This document shows positions 52,045 through 62,887 of a DNA stretch of 64,000 nt, in pieces. Location: assembly GCF_002936985.1 (NCBI RefSeq), contig NZ_MPZN01000016.1, forward strand, positions 1 through 64,000. The letters run 5' to 3'. A program made the translations under genes and the position numbers. The stretch is from Microterricola pindariensis (lineage in GTDB: Bacteria; Actinomycetota; Actinomycetes; Actinomycetales; Microbacteriaceae). The notes below the pieces were generated by a model. The model saw nothing but the letters and a program-made list of their open reading frames with translations. It ran no database searches and was not told the origin of the DNA. The stretch's first letter is position 1. The number at the start of each line of letters is the position of its first letter.

Positions 52045-54570
52045 ATGCGGGTGCCCCTGAGTTGGCTCGCGGAATTCGTCGATCTCGCACCGGGAACGAC
52101 CGCTGACGACGTGCATGCCGCGCTCGTCAAGGTCGGCCTCGAGGAGGAGGAGGTCCACAGCTTCGACCTCACCGGACCAATCGTCGTCGGAGAGGTGCTC
52201 GAGTTCGTCGAGGAGCCGCAGGCCAACGGCAAGACCATCCGCTGGTGCCAGGTGCGCGTCGCACCCGACGGCCAGCAGGCCGCCGACGGCGGCGACGCCG
52301 TGCACGGCATCGTCTGCGGTGCCGGCAACTTCTTTGTCGGGGACAAGGTCGTCGTGACCCTGCCCGGTGCCGTGCTGCCCGGCCCGTTCCCGATCGCGCC
52401 GCGCAAGACCTACGGCCACGTCTCCGACGGCATGATCGCCTCGGTGCGCGAGCTCGGCATCGGCGACGACCACGACGGCATCCTGCGCCTGTCGACGCTC
52501 GGCCTGGACCCCGAGGTCGGCACCGACGCCATCGAGCTGCTCGGCCTGGCCGACGAAGCCGTCGAGATCAACGTCACGCCGGACCGCGGCTACGCCTTCT
52601 CGATCCGCGGCGTCGCCCGCGAGTACTCGCACGCGACCGGGGCCGCCTTCCGCGACCCCGCTGCGCACGGCCAGCTCGCCCCGAGCGCCGACGGCGGCTT
52701 CCCGGTGACCTTCGCCGACGACGCCCCGATCCATGGCCGCCCCGGCGTCTCCGTGTTCTCCACGCGCGTCGTGCGCGGCATCGACCCGACCCGGCCGACC
52801 CCGCCGTGGATGGTGGCCCGGCTCAAGCTCGCCGGCATCCGCTCGATCTCGCTGCCCGTGGACATCACCAACTACGTGATGCTCGAGCTCGGCCAGCCGA
52901 CCCACGGCTACGACCTCGACAAGCTCTCCGGCGGCATCGTCGTGCGCCGCGCCGCCGCGGGGGAGAAGATCACCACCCTCGACGAGCAGGAGCGCGCGCT
53001 GCACATCGAGGACCTGCTCATCACCGACGACAGCGGCGCCATCGGCATCGCCGGCGTCATGGGCGGGGCCAGCACCGAGATCAGCGACACGACGCGCAAT
53101 GTGCTCGTCGAGGCTGCCAACTTCGACCCGGTCACCGTCGCGCGCTCGGCGCGCCGGCACAAGCTGCCGAGCGAGGCCGCGAAGCGCTTCGAGCGCGGCG
53201 TCGACCCGCGGATCGCGGCGGCGGCGACCTCCCGGGTGGCGCAGCTGCTCGTCGACCTGGCCGGCGGCACCGCGGATGACGCGGGCTCGCTGACCGGCGA
53301 GGCTGCAGGCGCCGCCGCCATCCTGCTGCCCGACGGCTACGTCTCCGGGCTCATCGGCGTCGACTACACCGAGGACGAGATCCGCGGATCGCTGGCCGAG
53401 GTCGGCGGCACCATCGCCGAGACCGACGGCGGCCTGCTGGTCACCCCGCCGAGCTGGCGCCCCGACGTGACCGACAAGTCCGACCTGGCCGAAGAGGTCG
53501 CCCGCATCGTCGGCTACGAGCGCATCCCCTCGGTGCTGCCCGTCGCCCCCGCCGGGCACGGCCTCACCCGCGAGCAGCGCATCCGCCGCACCGTGGCCGA
53601 CGCCCTGGCCGCGGCCGGCTCGACCGAGATCATCGCGTTCCCGTTCCTGCCGAAGGCGCAGAACGACCTCTTCGGCACGGCCGAGGCGGCCGAGGTGCCG
53701 CAGATCAAGGTGGCGAACGCGCTCGACGCGAGCGCCCCGTACCTGCGCACCACGCTGCTGCCCGGCCTGATCGAGGCCGCCAAGCGCAACCTGTCCCGCG
53801 GCCTCACGGACGTCGCGCTGTACGAGCTCGGCCTCGTCTTCACCCCGGAGGAGGGTGCGGCCTACGGTCAGGCCACGCTGCCGGCCGGCACGCAGCGTCC
53901 GAGCGCGGAGCAGCTCGCTGAGCTGAACGCCGGCATCCCGCCGCAGCCGCGCCACGTCGGCGCGCTCATCGTGGGCAACGTCGTGCGCAAGCAGCCCGGC
54001 CAGAGCGCCGTCGCCGCCGGCATCGCCGATGCCCTCGCTATCGTCGCCCAGATCGCCCTCGCCACCGGCGCGGACATCGAGATCGTGCAGGGCCGCCACA
54101 AGGCCATGCACCCCGGCCGCACGGCCGAGCTGCGCGTCGCCGGCCAGGCCGTCGGCTTCGCCGGCGAGCTGCTGCCGCAGATCGCAGCGGACGCGGACCT
54201 GCCGCGCGTGGTCGCCGTCGTCGAGCTCGACCTGGACGCCGTGATCGCACTCGCGAAGCCCGTCGTGGAGGCCGCCGAGATCGGCACCTTCCCGGCCGCG
54301 ACGCAGGACCTCACCCTTCTGGTCGACGCGTCCGTGCCCGCTGCCGCGGTGTTGTCCGCCGTGCGCGAGGGCGCAGGCGCGCTGCTCGAGGAACTGCACC
54401 TGGTCGACGACTACCGCGGCGCCGGCCTCGAAGAGGGGCAGAAGAGCCTCACCTTCGCGCTGCGCTTCCGGGCAAGCGACCGCACGCTCACCGCGGCGGA
54501 GGCGAGCGAGGCCAAGGTGGCCGGTGCCGCCCGCGCCGCCGAGCTGCTCGGCGCCGCGACCCGCGAGTAG
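52045..54570 (+). CDS. pheT: Phenylalanyl-tRNA synthetase beta subunit
   Basis: A 841-aa structural/editing subunit. Domains in order: N-terminal MRVPLSWLAEFVDL; EMAP/OB tRNA-binding region (~40-150, IVVGEVLEF...GAGNFFVGDKVV); B3/B4 editing domain (~215-390, RLKLAGIRSISLPVDITNYVMLELGQPTHGYD); B5 (~400-480); catalytic-like core (~490-700); C-terminal ferredoxin-fold anticodon-binding domain (~745-840, FPAATQDLTLLVD...GQKSLTFALRFRASDRTLT). Length and order are standard. A strong terminator follows. Confidence 0.97.
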   Translation: MRVPLSWLAEFVDLAPGTTADDVHAALVKVGLEEEEVHSFDLTGPIVVGEVLEFVEEPQANGKTIRWCQVRVAPDGQQAADGGDAVHGIVCGAGNFFVGDKVVVTLPGAVLPGPFPIAPRKTYGHVSDGMIASVRELGIGDDHDGILRLSTLGLDPEVGTDAIELLGLADEAVEINVTPDRGYAFSIRGVAREYSHATGAAFRDPAAHGQLAPSADGGFPVTFADDAPIHGRPGVSVFSTRVVRGIDPTRPTPPWMVARLKLAGIRSISLPVDITNYVMLELGQPTHGYDLDKLSGGIVVRRAAAGEKITTLDEQERALHIEDLLITDDSGAIGIAGVMGGASTEISDTTRNVLVEAANFDPVTVARSARRHKLPSEAAKRFERGVDPRIAAAATSRVAQLLVDLAGGTADDAGSLTGEAAGAAAILLPDGYVSGLIGVDYTEDEIRGSLAEVGGTIAETDGGLLVTPPSWRPDVTDKSDLAEEVARIVGYERIPSVLPVAPAGHGLTREQRIRRTVADALAAAGSTEIIAFPFLPKAQNDLFGTAEAAEVPQIKVANALDASAPYLRTTLLPGLIEAAKRNLSRGLTDVALYELGLVFTPEEGAAYGQATLPAGTQRPSAEQLAELNAGIPPQPRHVGALIVGNVVRKQPGQSAVAAGIADALAIVAQIALATGADIEIVQGRHKAMHPGRTAELRVAGQAVGFAGELLPQIAADADLPRVVAVVELDLDAVIALAKPVVEAAEIGTFPAATQDLTLLVDASVPAAAVLSAVREGAGALLEELHLVDDYRGAGLEEGQKSLTFALRFRASDRTLTAAEASEAKVAGAARAAELLGAATRE

Positions 54571-54583
54571 CCGCAGCATCTGA

Positions 54584-54622
54584 ACGACGGAGGGGCGCCG
54601 CGCTGCGGCGCCCCTCCGTCGT
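54584..54622 (+). terminator. Terminator after pheT
   Basis: A perfect 18-bp stem (54584-54601 with 54605-54622), 3-nt loop, followed by CTCT. Strong stem, weak T-tract. Confidence 0.85.
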
Positions 54623-54736
54623 CTCTGGGCCGCTCGTCTGTGCCGCTCGGCGGTGGTGGCTTCGGTCGCTGGCGCTCCCTCGAGCCAACGGGAGGGGGAA
54701 GCAGCGGGAACCGGAGACAGCGGCACCCCCGAGTGC

Positions 54737-54742
54737 CAGAAT
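54737..54742 (+). promoter_or_regulatory. -10-like element CAGAAT before the DUF1801 gene
   Basis: CAGAAT, 6-nt gap, ATG 54749. It differs from TANNNT at the first base, but the spacing equals the leaderless class. Confidence 0.35.
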
Positions 54743-54748
54743 GGCTGC

Positions 54749-55186
54749 ATGAGCGAGAGCGCAAACACCGTGATGGTGCCGACGACGGCATCCGTCGACG
54801 AGTTCCTCGACCGTGCGGAGCCCGCCGGCCGCCGCGAGGACGCCTACGTGCTGAAGTCGATGCTCGACCGGATCACGGGCGTGCCCGCGGTGATGTGGGG
54901 GCCGAGCATCGTCGGCTACGGCAGCTACCACTACCGCTACGCCAGCGGGCGCGAGGGCGACTCCCCGTTGATCGGCTTCTCGCCGCGCAAGGCCTCGATG
55001 TCGCTCTACCTCGACCGGTACCCCGGCAGCGAGGAGCTGCTCGACCGTCTCGGCCCGAACAAGCGCGGCGCCGGCTGCGTTTGGGTCGGCCGATTCGACA
55101 AGCTCGACCTGGCCGTGCTCGAGGAGCTCTACGCCGAGAGCTGGCGCCGCGGCATCTCCGGGATCGGGCTGCCGTACGAGGGTTGA
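54749..55186 (+). CDS. DUF1801 (YdhG-like) domain protein
   Basis: A 145-aa soluble protein. The core GVPAVMWGPSIVGYGSYHYRYASGREGDSPLIGFSPRKASMSLYLDRYP is characteristic of DUF1801 proteins (a small alpha/beta fold of unknown function). C-terminal RFDKLDLAVLEELYAESWRRG is helical. ATG 54749 is preferred over an in-frame upstream GTG (54653) that would run through promoter sequence. It lies alone between the pheT terminator and the arg leader. Confidence 0.85.
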   Translation: MSESANTVMVPTTASVDEFLDRAEPAGRREDAYVLKSMLDRITGVPAVMWGPSIVGYGSYHYRYASGREGDSPLIGFSPRKASMSLYLDRYPGSEELLDRLGPNKRGAGCVWVGRFDKLDLAVLEELYAESWRRGISGIGLPYEG

Positions 55187-55231
55187 GCTCACTCGGCGCA
55201 ATCGAGTTTGCCGCCCGCCCGCGGGGCGCGA

Positions 55232-55237
55232 TAGGCT
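55232..55237 (+). promoter_or_regulatory. -10 element TAGGCT of the arginine leader/operon
   Basis: TAGGCT, 6-nt gap (CACGAC), ATG 55244 of the leader ORF. This puts the arg operon promoter upstream of the leader peptide rather than directly upstream of argC. Confidence 0.6.
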
Positions 55238-55243
55238 CACGAC

Positions 55244-55330
55244 ATGCTTTCCGCTCGGCGCACCCCCCTCGCACTGGCCATCCCCGCCGTGCCTGCGCTG
55301 CGTCGACGCCGGGCCGACCGCCGAATCTAG
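55244..55330 (+). CDS. Arginine-rich leader peptide (28 aa) upstream of argC
   Basis: An ORF too short for standard gene calling: ATG 55244 to TAG 55328-55330. The peptide begins MLSARRTPLALAIPAVPAL and ends RRRRADRRI, so six of the last nine residues are Arg, encoded CGT-CGA-CGC-CGG and CGC-CGA, unusually mixed and including two CGA codons in a genome that favours CGC. It is preceded by a leaderless -10 and lies 81 bp before argC. Size, Arg clustering near the stop and the downstream alternative RNA pairings are those of an amino-acid-sensing attenuator. No homologue or experiment is known to me. Confidence 0.65.
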   Translation: MLSARRTPLALAIPAVPALRRRRADRRI

Positions 55331-55404
55331 GCGGCGCTTGCGTGACCCTTCGTGGAGTCTGACGTGGCGTCGCCGTCGCAACCTCGTCGTCCACTCACGT
55401 AAGG
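55304..55404 (+). promoter_or_regulatory. Candidate arginine attenuator with argC Shine-Dalgarno sequestering helix
   Basis: Helix D pairs 55347-55358 (CCTTCGTGGAGT) with 55393-55404 (ACTCACGTAAGG): 11 bp with one bulge on each side, burying the argC SD AAGG (55401-55404). Helix B pairs 55330-55336 (GGCGGCG) with 55371-55377 (CGCCGTC). Helix A pairs 55318-55322 with 55330-55334. Helix C pairs 55304-55310 (CGACGCC, in Arg codons) with 55366-55372 (GGCGTCG). A ribosome stalled on the Arg codons would block A and C, allow B and so disfavour D. No U-tract is present, so control would be at translation. Confidence 0.55.
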
Positions 55405-55411
55405 CAACAGA

Positions 55412-56461
55412 ATGACATTCGCGGTCGCGGTAGCCGGGGCATCCGGCTACGCAGGCGGAGAACTCCTCCGCATCCTCTCCCAACACCCCGACTTCGAGGT
55501 GCGCACGGTCACGGCGCACTCGAACGCCGGCCAGCAGCTGGTCGACGTGCAGCCACACCTGCGCAGTCTCGCCCACCTCACCCTCGTCGACACCACGCCG
55601 GAGAACCTCGCCGGCCACGACGTCGTCTTCCTCGCCCTGCCGCACGGGAAGTCCGGCGAGCTCACCGCCCACCTCGACGCCGACACACTCGTCGTCGACT
55701 GCGGCGCCGACCACCGGCTGGAGAGCGAGTCCGACTGGGCGGCGTTCTACGGCGGCGACTTCTACGGCGCCTGGAGCTACGGCGTGCCCGAGCTGCTGGT
55801 CGACGGGGGAGCGGCCAAGCAGCGCGAGCGGCTCGCCGGCACCCGCCGCATCGCCGCCCCCGGCTGCAACGCCAGCACCGTCGCCCTCTCGCTCGCGCCC
55901 GGCATCCGCTCCGGCGTCATCGAGTCCGCCGACATCGTCTCGGTGCTCGCCGTCGGCCCGTCCGGCGCGGGCAAGGCGCTGAAGACCAACCTGCTCGCCG
56001 CCGAGATCCTCGGCTCCGCCAGCCCGTACGCCGTCGGCGGCACCCACCGGCACATCCCCGAGATCCAGCAGGCGCTGCGCGGCGCGGGCGCCGTCGACCC
56101 GACCGTGTCGTTCACCCCGGTGCTCGTGCCCATGGCGCGCGGCATCCTGGCCACCTCGACCGCCCGCGTCGTTCCGGGCACGGATGCCGCAACGGTACGC
56201 GCCGCCTGGGAGGCCGCCTACGCCGACGAGCCGTTCGTGCACCTGCTTCCGGCCGGCCAGATGCCGCGCACCGCCGACACCGTCGGCGCCAACACCATCC
56301 TGCTCGGCCTCGCCGTCGACGAGGCCGCCGGCCGCGTCGTCGTCGTCGCCGCCATCGACAACCTGGTCAAGGGCACCGCCGGTGCCGCCATCCAGTCCGC
56401 CAACATCGCCCTCGGCCTGCCCGAGACCGCCGGTCTCGCCCTGAATGGAGTCGCCCCGTGA
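55412..56461 (+). CDS. argC: N-acetyl-gamma-glutamyl-phosphate reductase
   Basis: NADPH-dependent reduction of N-acetylglutamyl phosphate, third step to ornithine. The 349-aa protein has [12 protein letters not shown] (Rossmann loop, 9-20), the active-site C152 in [10 protein letters not shown], and the HRHIPEI catalytic His region near 211. SD AAGG 55401-55404 is 7 nt before ATG 55412 and is the one sequestered in the leader. First structural gene of the arg operon; argJ overlaps by 4 bp. Confidence 0.96.
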   Translation: MTFAVAVAGASGYAGGELLRILSQHPDFEVRTVTAHSNAGQQLVDVQPHLRSLAHLTLVDTTPENLAGHDVVFLALPHGKSGELTAHLDADTLVVDCGADHRLESESDWAAFYGGDFYGAWSYGVPELLVDGGAAKQRERLAGTRRIAAPGCNASTVALSLAPGIRSGVIESADIVSVLAVGPSGAGKALKTNLLAAEILGSASPYAVGGTHRHIPEIQQALRGAGAVDPTVSFTPVLVPMARGILATSTARVVPGTDAATVRAAWEAAYADEPFVHLLPAGQMPRTADTVGANTILLGLAVDEAAGRVVVVAAIDNLVKGTAGAAIQSANIALGLPETAGLALNGVAP

Positions 56462-57609
56462 GTGTCACAACCCCCCTCGGATTCGACGCGGCCGGCATCG
56501 CCGCCGGCATCAAGAGCTCCGGAGCGCCGGACCTCGCCCTCATCGTGAACCGCGGGCCCTCGCAGGCCGCGGCGGCCGTCTTCACCAGCAACCGGGCGCA
56601 GGCCAACCCGATCATCTGGTCGAAGGAGGTCATCAAAGACGGCACCGTCTCGGCCATCGTGCTGAACTCCGGCGGCGCCAACTGCTTCACCGGAAGCCAG
56701 GGCTTCCAGGTCACCCACCGCACCGCCGAGGCCGTCGCCGCCGCCCTCGACGTCTCCGCCGGCGACGTGCTCGTCTGCTCCACCGGCCTGATCGGCGACC
56801 AGCTGAACGTCGAGGTGCTCGCCGCGGGCGTCGCAACGGCCGCCGCCGCGCTCGGCGCCGACGGCGGCGACGACGCGGCCCGCGCCATCATGACCACCGA
56901 CTCGGTGCCGAAGACGGCCAGCATCAGCCAGGACGGCTGGAGCATCGGCGGCATCGCCAAGGGCGCCGGCATGCTCGCGCCCGGCCTCGCCACGATGCTC
57001 GTCGTCATCACCACCGACGCCCTGCTCGACGCGGCCTCCCTCGAGGCGGCGCTCCGCGCCTCCACCCGCGTCACCTTCGACCGGCTCGACTCCGACGGCT
57101 GCATGTCGACCAACGACCAGGTCAGCCTGCTCTCCTCCGGCGCCTCCGGGGTCACCCCCGACCTCACCGCGTTCACCGCCGCCCTCACCGTGCTCTGCCG
57201 CGAGCTCGCCCTCAAGCTGCAAGCGGACGCCGAGGGCGCCAGCCACAACATCGCCATCGAGGTCGTCGGCGCGCTCAGCGAGGACGAAGCCGTCGAGGTC
57301 GGACGCTCCGTCGCCCGCAACAACCTCTTCAAGGCCGCCATCTTCGGCAACGACCCCAACTGGGGCCGCGTGCTGGCCGCGATCGGAACCACGCAGGCCG
57401 CCTTCGACCCGTACAACGTCGACGTGTCGATGAACGGGGTGCGCGTCTGCCACGCCGGCGAGCCCGACCAGCCGCGCGAGCTCGTCGACCTGAGCCCGCG
57501 CGACACCCGCGTGCTCATCGAGCTGCACGTCGGCGCGGCATCCGCCACCATCTTCACCAACGACCTCACGCACGACTACGTGCACGAGAACAGCGCGTAC
57601 TCGAGCTGA
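56458..57609 (+). CDS. argJ: Bifunctional ornithine acetyltransferase / N-acetylglutamate synthase
   Basis: Recycles the acetyl group from N-acetylornithine to glutamate and may also acetylate glutamate from acetyl-CoA. The 383-aa precursor self-cleaves before a Thr: A178-T179 in [28 protein letters not shown] and FGNDPNWGR are standard. ArgJ closes the cyclic arginine pathway, so no argE is needed. GTG 56458 overlaps argC; the stop overlaps argB (TGATG). Confidence 0.96.
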   Translation: MSVTTPLGFDAAGIAAGIKSSGAPDLALIVNRGPSQAAAAVFTSNRAQANPIIWSKEVIKDGTVSAIVLNSGGANCFTGSQGFQVTHRTAEAVAAALDVSAGDVLVCSTGLIGDQLNVEVLAAGVATAAAALGADGGDDAARAIMTTDSVPKTASISQDGWSIGGIAKGAGMLAPGLATMLVVITTDALLDAASLEAALRASTRVTFDRLDSDGCMSTNDQVSLLSSGASGVTPDLTAFTAALTVLCRELALKLQADAEGASHNIAIEVVGALSEDEAVEVGRSVARNNLFKAAIFGNDPNWGRVLAAIGTTQAAFDPYNVDVSMNGVRVCHAGEPDQPRELVDLSPRDTRVLIELHVGAASATIFTNDLTHDYVHENSAYSS

Positions 57610-58583
57610 TGATGGGCGAGAGCGTGAAATCTACAGAAGAGCTGGAGCTGATCCAGGCCGACGCCGCCGTCAAGGCGGCCACACTGATCGAGGCGCTGCC
57701 CTGGCTCAAGCGCTTCCACGAGCAGATCATCGTGGTCAAGTTCGGCGGCAACGCCATGGTCAGCGAGGAGCTGCAGCGCGCCTTCGCCGAGGACATGGTC
57801 TACCTCCGCTACGCCGGCATCCGGCCCGTCGTCGTGCACGGCGGCGGCCCGCAGATCTCGGCCATGCTGGAGAAGCTCGGCATCCAGAGCGAGTTCCGCG
57901 GCGGTTACCGGGTGACCACGCCGGAGACCATGGAGGTGGTGCGCATGGTGCTCACCGGCCAGGTCAACCGCGAGCTGGTCAGCCACATCAACGAGCACGG
58001 CCCGCTGGCCGCCGGGCTCTCCGGTGAGGACGCCGGCCTGTTCCAGGGCCGCCGCCGCGGTGCCATCGTCGACGGCGAAGAGGTCGACCTCGGCCTCGTC
58101 GGCGACGTCATCGCCGTGGACCCCGCCGCGGTGCACGCCCAGATCGAGGCCGGCCGCATCCCCGTCATCTCCTCGATCGCGCCCGACGTCGCGGTGCCGG
58201 GCCAGTCGCTCAACGTCAACGCGGACTCCGCCGCGGCGGCGCTGGCGGTCGCCCTCGGCGCCGCCAAGCTCGTCATCCTCACCGACGTCGCCGGCCTGTA
58301 CCGCGACTGGCCGGACCGCGACTCGCTCGTCTCCGTCATCGACGTGCCCGAGCTGCGCGAGCTGCTGCCCACGCTCGAGTCGGGCATGATCCCAAAGATG
58401 GCCGCCTGCCTGGAGGCCGTCGAAGGCGGCGTCTCCAAGGCCGCCATCATCGACGGACGGGTGCCGCACTCGATCCTGCTCGAGATCTTCACCCAGAGCG
58501 GCATCGGCACCGAGGTCGTGCTGCCAGAGAACATTGACGCCGCGGATGCCGCAGGCACCACAACGCAAGGAGCACCGGCATGA
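57609..58583 (+). CDS. argB: Acetylglutamate kinase
   Basis: Phosphorylates N-acetylglutamate; in cyclic pathways it is the arginine feedback target. The 324-aa amino-acid-kinase-fold protein has K44-F-G-G-N (phosphate binding), H78-GGGPQ83, [13 protein letters not shown], and [30 protein letters not shown]. An N-terminal helix of about 30 residues ([26 protein letters not shown]) is the type associated with hexameric, arginine-sensitive kinases. The C-terminus has a ~25-residue Ala-rich tail. ATG 57609 or 57612 start. Confidence 0.96.
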   Translation: MMGESVKSTEELELIQADAAVKAATLIEALPWLKRFHEQIIVVKFGGNAMVSEELQRAFAEDMVYLRYAGIRPVVVHGGGPQISAMLEKLGIQSEFRGGYRVTTPETMEVVRMVLTGQVNRELVSHINEHGPLAAGLSGEDAGLFQGRRRGAIVDGEEVDLGLVGDVIAVDPAAVHAQIEAGRIPVISSIAPDVAVPGQSLNVNADSAAAALAVALGAAKLVILTDVAGLYRDWPDRDSLVSVIDVPELRELLPTLESGMIPKMAACLEAVEGGVSKAAIIDGRVPHSILLEIFTQSGIGTEVVLPENIDAADAAGTTTQGAPA

Positions 58584-59782
58584 CCGACTGGCAGCAACGA
58601 TCCGCGAACCGCATGATGCGCACCTTCGGGGCGCCCATGGCGATGCTCGTGCGCGGCCAGGGTACCCGGGTCTGGGACGACGCGGGCAACGAGTACCTCG
58701 ACTTCCTCGCCGGCATCGCCGTCAACGCGCTCGGCCACGCCCACCCGGTCTTCGTCGACGCGCTCACCCGCCAGGCGTCCACGATCGCGCACGTCTCCAA
58801 CTACTTCGCCTCCCCGCCCCAGCTTGAGCTCGCCGAGCGGCTGGCCCGGCTGAGCGGAGCGGGCGAGGAGGGCCGCGTCTTCTTCAGCAACTCCGGCGCC
58901 GAGGCCAACGAGGCCGCATTCAAGCTCGCCCGCCTGCACGGCGGCGCGAGCCGGCCGCGCATCATCGCGCTTACCGACGCCTTCCACGGCCGCACCCTGG
59001 GCAGCCTGGCGCTGACCGGCAAGTCTGCGATGCGTGCCCCGTTCGAACCGATGCCCGGCGGGGTCGAGCACATCGACAGCACGATCGAGGCGCTCGAGGC
59101 CGCGATGGGCGACGACGTCGCCGCCGTGTTCCTCGAGCCGATCAAGGGCGAGGCCGGCGTGCTCCCGCTGCCGGAGGGCTACCTCGAGGCGGCCCGCGAG
59201 GTCACCAGCCGCCACGGCGCGCTGCTCATCATCGACGAGATCCAGACCGGGGCAGGCCGCACGGGGGAGTGGTTCGCCTTCCAGCACGCCGGCATCACCC
59301 CGGACGCCATCACCGTGGCCAAGGGCATCGGCGGCGGCGTGCCGATCGGCGCCCTGATTACCTTCGGCGCGGCATCCGAGCTGTTCGGCCCCGGCCACCA
59401 CGGCAGCACCTTCGGCGGCAACCCGCTGATGACGGCGACCGCGAACGCCGTCCTCGGCGAGATCGAGCGCGCCGGCCTGGTGCGGAACGCCGCCGAGCGG
59501 GGCGCCGAGCTGCGGTCCGCGATCGCGTCGATCGGCTCGCCCCACATCGTCGGCATCCGCGGCAAGGGCCTGCTGCTCGGCGTCGCGCTCAGCGAGCCGC
59601 GCGCCGGCGGGCTGACCGCCGCCGCCATGGCCGAGGGCCTCATCGTCAACGCCGCCAACCCGAGCACCATCCGCCTGGCGCCGCCGCTCACCATCGACAG
59701 CGCCGACATCACCGAGTTCACGGCGCGCTTCGGCCGCGCCCTCGCCACTCTCGACACCCCCACCGAAAGCGACGCATCATGA
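58580..59782 (+). CDS. argD: Acetylornithine aminotransferase
   Basis: PLP-dependent transfer of the amino group from glutamate to N-acetylglutamate semialdehyde. The 400-aa class III aminotransferase has [58 protein letters not shown] and PLP lysine K248 in [14 protein letters not shown]. Length normal. It overlaps argB and argF by 4 bp each, so the whole block is translationally coupled. Confidence 0.96.
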   Translation: MTDWQQRSANRMMRTFGAPMAMLVRGQGTRVWDDAGNEYLDFLAGIAVNALGHAHPVFVDALTRQASTIAHVSNYFASPPQLELAERLARLSGAGEEGRVFFSNSGAEANEAAFKLARLHGGASRPRIIALTDAFHGRTLGSLALTGKSAMRAPFEPMPGGVEHIDSTIEALEAAMGDDVAAVFLEPIKGEAGVLPLPEGYLEAAREVTSRHGALLIIDEIQTGAGRTGEWFAFQHAGITPDAITVAKGIGGGVPIGALITFGAASELFGPGHHGSTFGGNPLMTATANAVLGEIERAGLVRNAAERGAELRSAIASIGSPHIVGIRGKGLLLGVALSEPRAGGLTAAAMAEGLIVNAANPSTIRLAPPLTIDSADITEFTARFGRALATLDTPTESDAS

Positions 59783-60708
59783 CCCGCCACTTCCTCCGCG
59801 ACGACGACGTGACCCCCGCCGAGCAGGCCGAGATCCTCCAGCTGGCCCTCGAGCTGAAGAAGGACCGCTTTGCCGAGAAGCCGCTCGCCGGCCCGCAGAC
59901 GGTCGCCGTCATCTTCGACAAGTCCTCCACCCGCACCCGGGTCTCCTTCGCGGTCGGCATCGCCGACCTGGGCGGCACGCCGCTGATCATCTCCACCGCC
60001 AACAGCCAGCTCGGCGGCAAGGAGACGCCGTCCGACACGGCGCGCGTGCTCGAGCGCATGGTCGCGGCCATCGTCTGGCGCACCTACGGCCAGGCCGGCC
60101 TCACCGAGATGGCCGAGGGCACCACCGTCCCGGTGATCAACGCGCTCTCCGACGACTTCCACCCCTGCCAGCTGCTGGCCGACCTGCTCACCATCACCGA
60201 GAAGCGCGGCGCGCTGGCCGGGCTCACGCTGACCTTCCTCGGTGACGGCGCCTGCAACATGGCGCAGTCCTACCTGCTGGCCGGCGCCACAGCCGGAATG
60301 CACGTGCGCATCGCCTCGCCGGCCGGCTACACGCCGAGCGAGCAGGTGGTGGCGGATGCCGCCGCCATCGCCGCACAGACCGGCGGCTCCGTCGCCCTCT
60401 TCACCGACCCGGTCGCCGCCGTCAGCGGATCCGACGTCGTCGTCACCGACACCTGGGTGTCGATGGGCAAGGAGGAGGAGAAGGCGGCCCGCGTGGCCGA
60501 GCTCGGCGCCTACCGGGTGGACAGCGAGCTGATGGCGCACGCGGCATCCGACGCCCTCTTCATGCACTGCCTGCCGGCCGACCGCGGCTACGAGGTCACC
60601 GCCGAGGTCATCGACGGGCCGCAGAGCATCATCTGGGACGAGGCGGAGAACCGCCTGCACGCCCAGAAGGCGCTCATGGTCTGGCTGCTCGCCCAGAACG
60701 CCAGCTAG
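59779..60708 (+). CDS. argF: Ornithine carbamoyltransferase
   Basis: Makes citrulline from ornithine and carbamoyl phosphate. The 309-aa protein has the carbamoyl-phosphate motif S50-T-R-T-R54, HPCQ (128-131), FLGDGACNMAQS (the family usually has GDGNNMA-type Asn; here an ACN), and HCLPA (about 263-267) with the catalytic Cys. The ATG is inside the argD stop codon. In most actinobacteria argR and argG would follow; here argH follows after 39 bp. Confidence 0.96.
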   Translation: MTRHFLRDDDVTPAEQAEILQLALELKKDRFAEKPLAGPQTVAVIFDKSSTRTRVSFAVGIADLGGTPLIISTANSQLGGKETPSDTARVLERMVAAIVWRTYGQAGLTEMAEGTTVPVINALSDDFHPCQLLADLLTITEKRGALAGLTLTFLGDGACNMAQSYLLAGATAGMHVRIASPAGYTPSEQVVADAAAIAAQTGGSVALFTDPVAAVSGSDVVVTDTWVSMGKEEEKAARVAELGAYRVDSELMAHAASDALFMHCLPADRGYEVTAEVIDGPQSIIWDEAENRLHAQKALMVWLLAQNAS

Positions 60709-62226
<1,518 letters not shown>

Positions 62227-62243
62227 CAGACACGGAGTCCGAC

Positions 62244-62864
62244 ATGCAGGCGCCAGCCGGTGTGCCCCGAGCGTTCTTTGCTCGGGATGCCACCGTGCTG
62301 GCGCCTCTGCTGTTGGGGGCCGTGGTCCGGCACAGCACGGCCGAGGGCACCGTCGCGGTGCGGCTGAGCGAGGTGGAGGCATACCGCGGCAACGGCGAGG
62401 ACCCTGGATCGCACGCGCACCGCGGCGTGACGCCCCGCACCCGCGTGATGTTCGGCCCGCCGGCGCACCTCTACGCCTACTTCAGCTACGGCATGCACGT
62501 CTGCGCGAACATCGTCTGCGCGCCGGACGGGCAGGCGGCCGGACTGCTGCTGCGCGGCGGCGCGGTGGTGGAGGGGCTGGAGCTGGCCCGGCTGCGGCGG
62601 CCGACGGCAGCGACCGACCGGGAGCTGGCCCGCGGGCCGGCCCGACTCGCGTCCGCGCTCGGCATCCGGCTGGAGCAGAGCGGCGCCGACCTGCTCGCGC
62701 CGCCGTTCAGCATCGAGCTGCCGGCGAGTCCGGCGGTCTTCGCCACCACGGCCCGCACCGGGGTCGGTGGCGAGGGCGGGGGAGCGGCATTCCCGTGGCG
62801 CTTCTACCTCCCGGGCGACCCGACCGTCTCACCGTACAAGCGGCACCCCAAGCGAGCGCCCTAG
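62244..62864 (+). CDS. DNA-3-methyladenine glycosylase (AAG/MPG type)
   Basis: Base-excision glycosylase for alkylated purines, 206 aa. AAG-family landmarks: VRLSEVEAYRGNGEDPGSHAHRGVTPRTRVMFGPPAHLYAYFSYGMHVCANIVC (catalytic Glu within VEAYRG, and the intercalating Tyr region), LLRGGAVVEGLE, and RFYLPGDPTVSPYKR at the C-terminus. It starts 17 bp after argH with CGGAGTCC upstream, so likely transcribed with the arg operon; the same argH-mpg order is known in mycobacteria. Confidence 0.9.
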   Translation: MQAPAGVPRAFFARDATVLAPLLLGAVVRHSTAEGTVAVRLSEVEAYRGNGEDPGSHAHRGVTPRTRVMFGPPAHLYAYFSYGMHVCANIVCAPDGQAAGLLLRGGAVVEGLELARLRRPTAATDRELARGPARLASALGIRLEQSGADLLAPPFSIELPASPAVFATTARTGVGGEGGGAAFPWRFYLPGDPTVSPYKRHPKRAP

Positions 62865-62887
62865 GCGGGGCGTGCGGGGCAGAGTAG

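Noticed and set aside
52039-54768. A 909-codon minus-strand open frame opposite pheT
   Set aside because: Same GC-bias shadow; pheT on the plus strand has full domain architecture.
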